Shown: one piece after another, positions 55,251 to 64,000 of the stretch
Layout of the letters: each line of letters begins with the position of its first letter
Position numbering within the stretch: the first letter of the stretch is position 1
Assembly: GCA_023213315.1 (NCBI GenBank)
Contig: JAKCPI010014339.1
Span: forward strand, 56,849-120,848
Source of the DNA: Euborellia annulipes
Taxonomy: Eukaryota; Arthropoda; Insecta; Dermaptera; Anisolabididae
Reading direction: 5' to 3'
DNA length: 64,000 bases
Position numbers and translations under genes: made by a program
The notes under the pieces: model-generated
Told to the model about the DNA's origin: nothing
What the model saw: the letters and a program-made list of their open reading frames with translations, nothing else
The model's database searches: none

Positions 55251-55765
55251 TCAAACGGACGTTTGTGTAATTCCTTGCCAGCGAAGTGGTTTTCGTGATG
55301 CAATCGAGGCAGTCGATTCATTTTCCAATTCCGAATCATCAATATCACATAAATGTGTTGAGAGATCGCTATGACTGCCTGTACCACCAGCTGGTGCTAG
55401 AAGACTCGTCCTCTCAGCTAAATCGCGTCTTCTTGGGAATCCGTATGGTTCCACGTCGTCATCATCGTCCTCATCATCATCTGTCGTGGTCTCGCCAATT
55501 CGTAGTCGTTGTAATTGATTTTTGGGATTTGTAGTAACTGCTGTTGTAGTTGTATTAGGTAATTCCGGTTCGGTTTCACTTCCGGCTCCACCGAGATTAA
55601 ATGTAGGAAGATAGGTATTAGGATGACGTAAATAAGCTGCTGCATCGGGAAATGTGTAGTCGTCGTCTAATTCAACGCCACCTACTCCCGTGCTACCAAT
55701 ATATTCCGATTGGGCGTCTTCATCAAGTGTTTCAATGTCACGAACTGGGTCTACCGGGCCCACCA
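55251..55765 (-). CDS. kug: Fat-like cadherin terminal exon
   Basis: Encodes VVGPVDPVRDIETLDEDAQS, NTYLPTFNLGG, a Thr-rich part, an acidic run DDDEDDDDDVEPYGFPRRRD and a Ser-rich end finishing TQTSV. The last residues fit the S/T-X-V PDZ ligand. NTYLPTF resembles the NQYLPNF block of human FAT1. Confidence 0.92.
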
Positions 55766-58700
55766 CTAAAAAAAATAAATTTATTACAAAACGCAATTTA
55801 TATTAATACAAGGTTTTAAAAATGAGAGATGCAGCTCCCTTTATTTATTTAATCGGCACGACTGACGTTTCGGTTCTATGTTTGAACCATCTTCAGAGCT
55901 GGCGAATAATCATCAAGAAAGTGTAATAGTGGATTTTATACATTGTTGACCCAAATTCTTATATAAAAAATAAATAGACAGTATGCGATGACTATAAATT
56001 TCATTTCATTTATGTATTTATTTATATACAGTCAGTTTCAATATTAACCTGTAAAAGGAGCAGGAGGTTTACTCGATTCTGTTGCAGATGGAGGTGCAGA
56101 GAAGAAATAATTTACGAAAAAATTATATCGAGGATTTTTAATGACAAGACGAATATGATTGCAATTTAACAGTTTCGGTCAGAAAAGACCATCATCAGGC
56201 CTGCTAAAGATTACAGAAAAAGTGAGTCAGCACACAGCAATACAAAAAATTAATCACATCACCAATTTACATTTTCAAGAACATTCCCTTCAATTCTAGC
56301 TTATTTTAGCTGTATTCGAATGTGTTCTTGAAAATGTAAATTGGTGATGTGATTAATTTTTTGTATTGCTGTGTGCTGACTCACTTTTTCTGTAATCTTT
56401 CGCAGGCCTGATGATGGTCTTTTCTGACCGAAACTGTTAAATTGCAATCACAGTCGTCTTGTCATTAAAAATCCTCGATATAATTTTTCGTAAATTATTT
56501 CTTCTCTGCACCTCCATCTGCAACAGAATCGAGTAAACCTCCTGCTCTTTTACAATATCATACTCGGGCTGTTTCTACCGTCGTCAATATTAACTGCCAC
56601 CCCTAGAGAATAAAGCCGTGAAGTTAGACAACCAGAGCGTAATTGTTGTCTCAAAAAATATTATTTCCACTGCAATATTAAAAAAAGTTTATTTATTTAT
56701 TTTCTAAACACTCTGGTTGTCTAACTTCACGGCTCTATTCTCAAGGGGTGACGGGGTGTACCTGGTAATCGCATACTGTGTATATATTTATTATATAAGA
56801 GTTTGGTTCAACAATGAACACTATGACATTTTCATAATGACTTTTCGCCAGCTCTGAAGATGGTTCAAACACGGACCGAAACGTCAGTCGTGCGTATTAA
56901 ATAATTAGCTGCATCTCTCATTTTCTACCCTCTTATTAATAAATTTATTAGATATATATATATATATACTTAATTAAAAACTAAAAGAAAGAAATTACCT
57001 GGTAAAAGGCCGGCCCCGTGTTGGCTGTTTGATTCGTTGCTCTCATTGCTATGGAAGCTGGAAGAGTCAGGGACTTCGCTGCCCGGGACCTCGGTGATGT
57101 TGGGCAAAGGGTTCTGGCTGCGTTGTACCCAGTCCGAGCAGTCCCAATGATAGTCTGCTATAAAATTACATAAATTCACTTTTAAAATTATTTGTTTAAA
57201 GATAAAAAAAATTCTGAAAAAATTAATATTTTAATTTGATTATTAAGTGAAATTAATTAATTTTTAACTACAAAAAAAAATATTTGCACTCTTCATTCCT
57301 TTTGTTAGTTAGCAAAAAAAAAAAATCATTCAAAGAAATAATAATAATAAATTTTGCCTTCATTTGAACTTAACTTTTAAAAAAAATATTTTTTAAATAT
57401 CTTTTTTTTTCTTTTTTACCTGCATCTTCATCAATAGTCGATCCTCCTGGGGAGGGCCTAGCACCGCCCCGAGTAAGCAGACCAAGAAGCCCTTTGTTGG
57501 GTGTTTCTGAGGGGTTAGGTCGTTTCATGTCTGAAAATATTAAGAGAAATCGCCCCCACACACACCCAAATAATCAGACGCGGTATTTTTTTTTTTATCT
57601 ATCAAGAGCGAAATTCTAACTCCATAATATTATTATAAAGATCCAGAGAAAGAAAGATCCACTGATGGGGTATAGCACTCTAATTAAATAAAATTCAAAG
57701 CAAATATGTAAAGAATAAATGAATAATCTACTTTATGTGTAAAAATTAAAACAGAAAAAATACAGGCACAACGGGCAAGACATTTAAGCGAATTTGGATG
57801 GCCTTTGTTATTTTTATCAAATATTTAGGTATACGGAAAGAGGAGGAATGATAGGGGCGGATCCGAGTAAGATCTCTCTTAACAAATAAGGGGTTTAATG
57901 GTGGATAAAGCTTCTAATAAAATTAAATAAAATTTATTGGATTTATTTATCAAAGAGGTGAGAGAGATCTCTAAACCCAGAACCGGTCAGCAACTCACCG
58001 TTCTTTATCTTACTGTTGTCGGTGTAGGCGGGTAGTTCCTCTTGCCAAGCTTTATGCGCCCCTTCGCCGCTGTGAGTATGGTGGGGTAAGGAGTGAGCGT
58101 CAGGCAACACAGGCGTCACCGTCGGCAGAGGGTTGCGATTCAGATTCCTCAGATAATCAGGTGGAATATTTTCAAGTTCATCGCCTGCCGAGCCGTAGCT
58201 CCTCAGAGTGTCGAGATTGTTCAGGACAGTGGCAGCTGAATGAGGATAACTAGGAGCTGAATCTGTATTGGAGCTTGGTGTATAGGATAGTGGTCTGGGA
58301 GGACATTGGGGAGGCACCTGGAATCAGAGATAGACATCACACGCTCACTTCTTTTGGCAAATAAAATGCCCACACTCTCAAATGGGGCAAGGGGAGGAGG
58401 TGCTCCTGAGCTGGATATTTTAGGGTAGGGAGAGATATCGGCCAGAATTGTTCGACTCTCTCATGCTTAAAATTGGAATCAATTCTAACGTGCATGCATG
58501 CCAGGAGAGGCCTCAAAATTTTTTTTTTGTTATTAAATATTTTATTTTTGAGACCCTTTAAAAATTATGGTCAGTGTGTAAAAAGCAATCAACACAACAA
58601 AATTCTTGCGTGCTTCAAAACAAGATATTGTTGGGGGGCAAAGGGGTTATTTTAAAATAAAAATCACTTACCTGGCTAACTTCAAGATTGGAGAGTTTTG

Positions 58701-61700
58701 AACCACGCTTGAAATCGGATTCATGAGGTCGAGCTGAATTGAGAACAATATCCTTTCGAGTTTCATTTATAATATGGTCACCACCAGATCGAGATCTTCG
58801 TACTCGATATCGTCGATATATTATAAAAATAATAACAATGATTATTAGAATTACAACACCTCCCGCAATCCATGCTGCTTCTTCAAGAGTGAAATTATGT
58901 ATCGATGAAGTGATAGGAGCTGTATACACTGGAGCAGCGCAGAGAGGTCCAGTTACATTTGGAGGGCAAACGCATCGATATGATCCTGGTTCGTTCTTGC
59001 ATGTAGCACCATTTAAACAAGGAGAGGCTTCACATTCATTGATATCAAGTGTACACAAATCTCCTGAATAACCTCTGCATTTACAAATTGGGCCATCATC
59101 TCCTTCTTCACAGGCACCTCCATGTCGACAAGGATTAGGGGAGCAATGATGCCCATATTCACAACGTCGACCACTAAGTCCAGGAAGACATTCACACTCA
59201 AATTCACTTCCCATAGGGCCAGATTTAGTACACCTAGCTCCATGCAAACATGGTTGAGAAGCACAAGGATCTGTATCCAATTCACACCTTAATCCAGCAT
59301 AACGATTATGACATGAGCATTCATAAGCATCTCCTTTTTCACGACAAGTGCCACCGTTTAGACAAGGTTGCGAAGAACACACTGTTGGAGGTGCCAAAGC
59401 AATTGAAGCTTCACAAGAAAATTCAACATTTGCAAATCGCTCAAGACGAGCAACTCGACTTGCACCAGATGCATGTAGAGGCACCGAAACTCGAGCAATA
59501 CGAACATCATCTAAGCATCCAGTAAAACCGCGTTGGACATCATCAAAGCCCAAAATTGATGGATGATTTCGTACTTCTGCTCCAAGATACAATTCTTCAT
59601 TTTGAAGATTAAGTATATCACTAACACCTGGAGCTGATCCATGGGCTAAATATTTTCCGTCTACTGTCACACGGGCATTATTTCCTTCTCGTTCAAGAAG
59701 TACTTCGTGCCATTGACCATCACTTACATAGATGGAACTTACTCGAACTAAGCCTTCTCCAGATCCCAATTCAAAACGATATTGAACAACTCCATTAACA
59801 ATCTAAAAAAATAAATATTCATTTTTTAATTAAAAAATATATATATATTAATATAAATAAAATGTCTATTACCTCAAGAATATTATAATCAACTTGACCA
59901 GCTGCATACATTAAATTCCCTGTTGGTTGCATAGTTCTTAATCTAAGACTTAATATAAGTTGTTCTTCTAAAGTCTGTTTTACAAGAGATTTATCAATTC
60001 TATATCTAGCATAGCTCTTGCCCATAAATGATACAGGATTCCTCGGAATATAGCACGATTTATCATGACATTTGCTTATATCGATTTCACATGCATTTCC
60101 ACCAAATCCTTCAGGACATTGGCATGTATATCCTTTGGTTGATGAATCTGGTACACATAATTTTGATGCTGGACACGGATCTCTTGCACATTCATTAACG
60201 ATTCGATCACATCTCTCCCCAGCATATCTAAATAAAAATGAAAAATTAAATATTAATAGTTATTCTAAAATTACTTAAAAGTACCAATAAAGGAAAATGT
60301 TTATTTCTTACCCTTCTTTGCATATACAATGTGTTTCATGAGTGTGTCTAGGAGAAACAAAACTTGTCACGTCTGTAGCTATTGGAGTCATTTTTGAAGC
60401 ATCCATTTTAACACGTTCTTTACATTGTCCATAAGCACATTGTTTCATAGAGCATCTATCTCTTATAATTTCTTCAACAACTAAACCTGTTGCCATTTCC
60501 ATTTCTTCTAAATGTTGAATCAAAGATTTCCTCAAAACATCTCTTGTATGAAAACCACCGACAGTTTTTCGTACTGCTAAGAGAACATCCAGATATCCTC
60601 CATCTGCTGCCTGAACGCTTAAAATTGAAACATCTTTAAGTTTAGCGTTTAAAGAATTGCGTACCGCACGCAAAAATCCCTTTCTATAACTCAAGATGAA
60701 GGTTAAAGGAGTAACGTCTCTAAATCGTACTATTACTCCGTGAGTGAGCATTTCATCACTTACTAAATCGACATTAATTTTAACTTGAGCATGGCTTAAA
60801 AATTTTCCATCGCTTACAGTGACATTGATTCGATATTCACCCACGTCTAGTCGCGGCAAAGCTTCTAGGATACCATTAGTTCGGTTAACGGTAAAAAGTT
60901 CTGTTGCTGGATTTTGAAGATGAGAGCCCGTAGAACTTTCGACAAGAGAATATACAAGCGTGTCATAAGGATCTTGATCTGAAGCATGTATTTGTCCAAT
61001 TATTCCTCCAGGATATTCATCAAGATATGAATTCACACTGATTTCAAGTGGAGTAATTACTGGCGGATATTGTGATTCTTCTATGACCTAAAATATTAAA
61101 TAAGATTAATTATGTACTATTCCAAATATATTTTTGATTGAAAAATACTTTTCACATATTTAAATTTAAAATTTTATTAATTACCTTAATATGAACCCAG
61201 GTGTCTGAAAAAAGAGGTGGAGTTCCATTGTCAAACACTCTTATATGAAGAGTATATCTATCACGATGTTTATGATTAAATTTTGTTGCTGTTCTTAAAA
61301 TTCCATCTTGTTCTAATCTAAATGAAGATCCTTCGTTGCCTGATCGGAAATCAAATGTATAAGGAGCTCCATTGGGGGAAGCATCAGCATCAGTGACAAT
61401 AAATGTTAAAATTACAGATCCAAGTGGTTTATCTTCTTGAATAATGGCAGTATAATTGTTACTTGAAAATAACGGTGGATTATCATTTGCATCAGATATT
61501 TCAATATTTACAAGAACATGACTTGATAATTGAGGAATTCCATGATCTTTAGCAACAATTTCTAAAACATAGGATGAAATAAGTTCTCGGTCTAAATTTC
61601 CAGCTACTGAGATATATCCAGTAGTGGGATCAATTCGGAATTGCGCATGACGATCCCCACGGAAAATTGAATATTCAACTTGGCCATTTTTATCACTATC

Positions 61701-64000
61701 AAGATCATTAGCAACAACTTGTAAAATACGATCACCGGATTGAGCATCTTCGCGAATACGTGCTGAATAAGCAACCTGTAAATAAATGGAAATATTTAAT
61801 AATTATTTGTTAAAAAATGTAAATTTTATTAAATCTTACTTGGTTGAAAATTGGGGCATTATCATTACTATCTATTACGGATATATTAACAGCAGCATGA
61901 TTACTCAAAGGAGGCACGCCTCGATCCATAGCTTGGATTGTTAGATAATAATCTTTTCCTCTTTCATAATCCAATCTTTCAGCAATAGTAATAACTCCAG
62001 TCTTAGTATTAATAGCAAATTTTTTATGTTCATTTCCTCCAACAATTGAATAAAATACTTCCGCATTAATACCGGTATCTTTAGAAGTTGCCAAAACTCG
62101 GACAATTTCTGTGCCAGGTTCGTCTATCTCAGGAACGGTGGCAAAATAATATTTAGAGGCGAATTCCGGTGGATTGTCGTTTATATCTAAAACTAAGACT
62201 TGAATTTTTCCTTGCCGCGATAATTGTGGATTTCCCTGATCCATTGCTTGAACTGTTAGATTATACATAGCACATGTTTCACGATCTAATGGTTTCGCGA
62301 GTGTAATTATTCCAGAGTCATTAGCAATCTTAAAATGCCCATCAGCAGAGTCAACTAATGAATACTTTATTTTTCGATTTATTCCTAAAAAAAAGAAAGA
62401 TAATTTTTTATTAATAATTATACTCGCGTTTAGTACTTATCGTCAAGAATATAATATAATAAACTTACCAATATCATCATCCGTAGCGTGCACTTTCGTA
62501 ACAAGAGTTCCGACTTCAACATCTTCATAAAGAGTAGCACTATAGGAATCCATTGAAAATTGAGGAGCATTATCATTTAAATCTGAGACAACAATTTCAA
62601 TTTGGGATGAACATTCCCAAGCAGGTTTATCACGATCTTGAACATGAGCAGTTAATTGATATTTTGCTTGAGTTTCTCGATCTAATGGCTTAGCTGTTTT
62701 CAAATGGCCTTCTGCTTTATCTAAAATAAAGCTATCTGCTCCTGGGCCATCAAGAAAGTATCGCAAATTAGCATTTGGTTCCTCGTCAATATCAGCAGCA
62801 AGAACAGTAAGGACAAATGTTCCTGGATGGACACCTTCTGAGAGTAGTTCACGATAACGATATTTCAAACAATATGGTGGATTATCTGTTAAAAAATATT
62901 TGTTGTTAATAAGTTTATTTATTTCATTCAAAAAAAAATATATATTTATATTTACCATTAGCATCCAGAATATCAATAGATACTCGTGTTACTGCAACAA
63001 ATTTCCCATCGGTAGCAGTAATAGCAAGATCATATCTGGGAACTGTTTCACGATCAAGAGGCTTAGCCACGTACAATTCACCTGTTGCTCGAATTTGAAA
63101 TTGTGATCGCGGATCTCCTCCGGTAACATGATAAACAAGAGGGGTTAAAAGTTCAGGACTGTCCAAATCGGTAGTCATTAATTGAACCACAACAGTGCCG
63201 GGAAGGGCATCTTCATTTACTGAAAATATAAAAAAATGATTTTAATTAAGAAAAAATTTAAAAATGTTTACTTAAAATAAATTGCATATTTCAATTACCT
63301 GCTGCTTCATAATGTTTACTTGAGAAAATGGGAGGATTATCATTATAATCTAGAAGTCGTACTCGTATCGTAGTACGTGCAAAATGTTTTGGACTTCCAT
63401 TATCAGTAGCAACTATTTGAAAAGCATATTCTGGTTGAGTTTCACGATCTAAGCCCACTAAGGTAGTTATCCAGCCTGTATAAGCATCAACTGCAAAAAC
63501 ATTTGCCAATTCTCCAACATCTGAGGCCAGGGCATAACGGACCTAATAATAAAAAAAAAAAAAATTTTTGTAAACTTTTTCATTGAAAAATAGTTAAGTA
63601 CTTGTTTTATAACTACCTCTCCGTTGCTCCCTTGATCTTTATCTATAGCAGTGACTTTTAAAATACTTGTACCCTCTTCAACATTCTCTGCCAATTGTAT
63701 TATATACGGGTTACTTTCAAAATTGAGGTTGATTGTCATTCTCATCAAGGACACTTAACCAAAAATTCAGCCAGAAATGCAGTTAAAGGAGGATTTGCAT
63801 CGGTTTCCGGCTAAAAACTGCAACTAAATGGGAATCACGAGTTTCCTCGATCTAAAGGTCGAGCAATCGTTAATTGGCCATTTTGAATCAACAGCGAAAA
63901 GATCAGGCTCATTTCCAGACACCAATCAAAAAATATTATAAATTTATTTAATCTAATCCACTATGGAAATATTTATTTAATTAAAAATTGTATTTTAAGC
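55251..64000 (-). CDS. kug: Fat-like cadherin (FAT1/2/3, kugelei type), 3' 13 exons, 5' end outside window
   Basis: Giant type-I adhesion protein acting in planar polarity and actin organisation (family knowledge). Exons in transcription order: about 63920-63617, then 63542-63299, 63219-62956, 62885-62469, 62384-61840, 61775-61185, 61087-60312, 60227-59873, 59802-58672, 58317-57999, 57530-57420, 57157-56999, 55765-55251. The last twelve join into 1808 residues plus a stop. Extracellular part: about seven cadherin repeats with DxNDNxP motifs (YNDNPP, ANDNPP, LNDNAP, INDNPP, SNDNAP, ANDNPP), a degenerate membrane-proximal cadherin region, an EGF region, one laminin G domain, four EGFs, then a helix at about residues 1374-1393. 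The tail has PPQCPPRPLSYTPS and YHWDCSDWVQ, matching the PPQVPVRPISYTPS and YHWDTSDWMPS blocks I recall from human FAT1, and ends TSV, a class I PDZ ligand. The symbol is the Drosophila name for the likely orthologue. Confidence 0.94.
56065..56555. repeat. Near-perfect 490-bp palindrome with hammerhead-like cores
   Basis: Arms about 56065-56287 and 56318-56555 are inverse copies with few changes. Cores: 56408-56438 (+) and 56168-56198 (-): CTGATGA, T, GGTC...GACC, GAAACTGT. The ACGT palindrome is replaced by ACTG. Confidence 0.75.
56585..56760. repeat. Foldback repeat
   Basis: GAATAAAGCCGTGAAGTTAG at 56609 and its inverse near 56712-56745, with arms of about 45 bases around an AT loop. Confidence 0.6.
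56999..57157 (-). CDS. kug: Fat-like cadherin cytoplasmic exon with YHWDCSDW
   Basis: Encodes DYHWDCSDWVQRSQNPLPNI then TEVPGSEVPD, the most conserved cytoplasmic block of FAT1-type cadherins, followed by SSFHSNESNESNSQHGAGLL. The acceptor is tagcag, so either of two AGs three bases apart could be used, adding or skipping one Ala. Confidence 0.92.
57420..57530 (-). CDS. kug: Fat-like cadherin cytoplasmic exon
   Basis: Encodes MKRPNPSETPNKGLLGLL, then TRGGARPSPGGSTIDEDA, phase 1 at both ends. Small, with good acceptor (ttttcag) and donor (G|GTAAAA). I do not recall a vertebrate FAT counterpart for this piece. Confidence 0.85.
57540..57942. other. Fat-like intron, no element recognised
   Basis: Ordinary AT-rich intron DNA; 57840-57900 resembles no known family. 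Confidence 0.5.
57999..58317 (-). CDS. kug: Fat-like cadherin cytoplasmic exon, with intron-retention alternative end
   Basis: Encodes VPPQCPPRPLSYTPSSNTDS and ends SKIKN plus one base (G|GTGAGT, a perfect donor). Spliced, it continues DMKRPNPSETPNKG. Unspliced, the frame reads on to a stop at 57943-57945 and would give a protein truncated before the YHWD and PDZ blocks. Confidence 0.9.
58321..58671. other. Fat-like intron, no element recognised
   Basis: 351 bases between the transmembrane and first cytoplasmic exons. No repeat or ORF of note. Confidence 0.6.
58672..59802 (-). CDS. kug: Fat-like cadherin exon: laminin G, four EGF, transmembrane helix
   Basis: A 1131-base exon. Laminin G runs to about residue 1195 (VSDGQWHEVLLEREGNNARV, GFTGCLDDVRIA). 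Four EGF modules follow at about 1206-1238, 1241-1279, 1284-1314 and 1317-1353; the last starts DINECEASPC, a calcium-binding type. The helix WIAGGVVILIIIVIIFII is followed by the basic stop-transfer YRRYRVRRSR. The exon ends SNLEVSQ|GTAAGT. Confidence 0.95.
59873..60227 (-). CDS. kug: Fat-like cadherin exon, EGF and laminin G start
   Basis: Encodes YAGERCDRIVNECARDPCPA, CQCPEGFGGNACEID and then the first strands of a laminin G domain (YIPRNPVSFMGKSYARYRID; MQPTGNLMYAAGQVDYNILE). The EGF-then-LamG order matches FAT1/2/3 proteins. Confidence 0.93.
60312..61087 (-). CDS. kug: Fat-like cadherin exon, degenerate cadherin region and EGF start
   Basis: Encodes VIEESQYPPVITPLEISV, a degenerate last repeat (HASDQDPYDTLVYSLVE, LPRLDVGEYRINVTVSDGKF), then LTHGVIVRFRDVTPLTFIL, which parallels the ITHGVAVRFQNVSP region of human FAT1, and a Cys-rich start of an EGF (CSMKQCAYGQC; ETHCICKEG). 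Phase 2 at the donor. Confidence 0.92.
61185..61775 (-). CDS. kug: Fat-like cadherin exon, two repeats
   Basis: A 591-base, phase-0 exon. Encodes VAYSARIREDAQSGDRILQV, FRIDPTTGYISVAGNLDREL, ISDANDNPPLFSSNNY and a last repeat with FIVTDADASPNGAPYTFDF, ending LFSDTWVHIK. It has no in-frame Met near its start, so a Met-based ORF scan misses it. Confidence 0.92.
61840..62384 (-). CDS. kug: Fat-like cadherin exon, two repeats
   Basis: Encodes INRKIKYSLVDSADGHFKIA, KPLDRETCAMYNLTVQAMDQ, LDINDNPPEFASKYYFATVP and a second repeat ending VIDSNDNAPIFNQ. Acceptor tttttag, donor CAA|GTAAGA, phase 0 at the end. Confidence 0.93.
62469..62885 (-). CDS. kug: Fat-like cadherin exon, one and a half repeats
   Basis: Continues DNPPYCLKYRYRELLSEG, then a full repeat with VLAADIDEEPNANLRY, KPLDRETQAKYQLTAHVQD and VVSDLNDNAPQFS, then LYEDVEVGTLVTKVHATDDD. 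Phase 1 at both ends. Confidence 0.93.
62956..63219 (-). CDS. kug: Fat-like cadherin exon, cadherin repeat
   Basis: Encodes NEDALPGTVVVQLMTTDLDS, YHVTGGDPRSQFQI, KPLDRETVPRYDLAITATDG and ends SIDILDAN. The next linker motif DANDNPP is split across the intron. Confidence 0.93.
63299..63542 (-). CDS. kug: Fat-like cadherin exon, cadherin repeat
   Basis: Encodes VRYALASDVGELANVFAVDA, LDRETQPEYAFQIVATDNGS and LLDYNDNPPIFSSKHY, so it spans the second half of one repeat and the linker. It enters in phase 0 (GSNGE|VRYAL) and leaves in phase 1. Confidence 0.93.
63617..63920 (-). CDS. kug: Fat-like cadherin exon at window edge, with frame shifts
   Basis: The 3' part is clean: SNPYIIQLAENVEEGTSILK, then VTAIDKDQGSNGE and donor GAG|GTAGTT. 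Further upstream, to about 63910, fragments of a cadherin repeat (NEPDLFAVDS, ARPLDR, ETDANPPLTAFLAEF, LDENDNQP) are visible, but in shifting frames separated by single-base gains or losses. No acceptor is recognisable near 63920. Either the sequence is unpolished near a contig edge or this exon copy is damaged. Confidence 0.65.

Larger units (their letters stand above)
55815..56935. mobile_element. Inverted-pair Penelope-type repeat in last Fat-like intron
   Basis: Left arm (AATGAGAGATGCAGCT at 55820) and right arm (inverse, 56915-56930) carry hammerhead cores at 55864-55896 (-) and 56854-56885 (+): CTGAAGA, T, GGTTC...GAACC, GAAACGTC. A second palindrome (56065-56555) lies between them. Confidence 0.7.

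Noticed and set aside
55175..55645. Other-frame ORFs over the Fat-like terminal exon
   Set aside because: They are shadows. Only the frame joining to the upstream exons gives the family motifs and the phase match.

Overview
The window is AT-rich eukaryotic nuclear DNA (about 70% A+T by eye), with small phase-consistent exons, long introns and dense repeats. The closest protein matches I recognise are arthropod: the C-terminal blocks of the Na+/H+ exchanger resemble insect Nhe2-type proteins. I therefore read it as an arthropod genome, possibly a repeat-rich non-insect one; the species cannot be told from this sequence.

Two protein genes lie tail to tail. On the + strand, positions 3846-38345 hold the last 13 exons of an SLC9-type Na+/H+ exchanger. 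The 5' exons are left of the window. All exon phases join into one open frame of 708 residues ending at a stop at 38343-38345. On the - strand, positions 64000 down to 55251 hold the last 13 exons of a giant Fat-like cadherin (FAT1/2/3, Drosophila kugelei type). Twelve clean exons join into 1808 residues: cadherin repeats, EGF, laminin G, four EGF, one transmembrane helix and the cytoplasmic tail. The most upstream exon, at the window edge, carries several 1-base shifts. The genes are separated by about 16.9 kb of repeats (38346-55250). No rRNA, intact tRNA or CRISPR array was seen.

Introns and the intergenic region are a mosaic of mobile elements, many with readable boundaries. They include a 5'-truncated Penelope-like element with a GIY-YIG ORF between inverted terminal repeats and a 13-bp target duplication (25103-26851); several hAT-type elements with 8-bp duplications, nested one inside another (52544-54456 with 53118-53741 inside); two TTAA-flanked elements, one split by a tRNA-derived SINE; a pogo-like element loaded with later insertions (44146-45093); three mariner-like MITEs; a 1.8-kb foldback with tandem repeats in its arms (18824-20632); and a roughly 107-bp minisatellite (16440-17480).

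The most striking signal is a motif that recurs on both strands and usually sits in inverted pairs: CUGAnGA, one extra base, a hairpin starting GG and ending CC, then GAAACGU and C/A. This is a hammerhead-ribozyme core with a short palindromic stem III. The copy at 44358-44403 also has a 7-bp stem I. Its presence in the repeats flanking the GIY-YIG ORF ties the family to Penelope-like retroelements. The window therefore appears to hold a family of ribozyme-bearing retroelement ends, many left as foldback pairs inside introns of two conserved genes.
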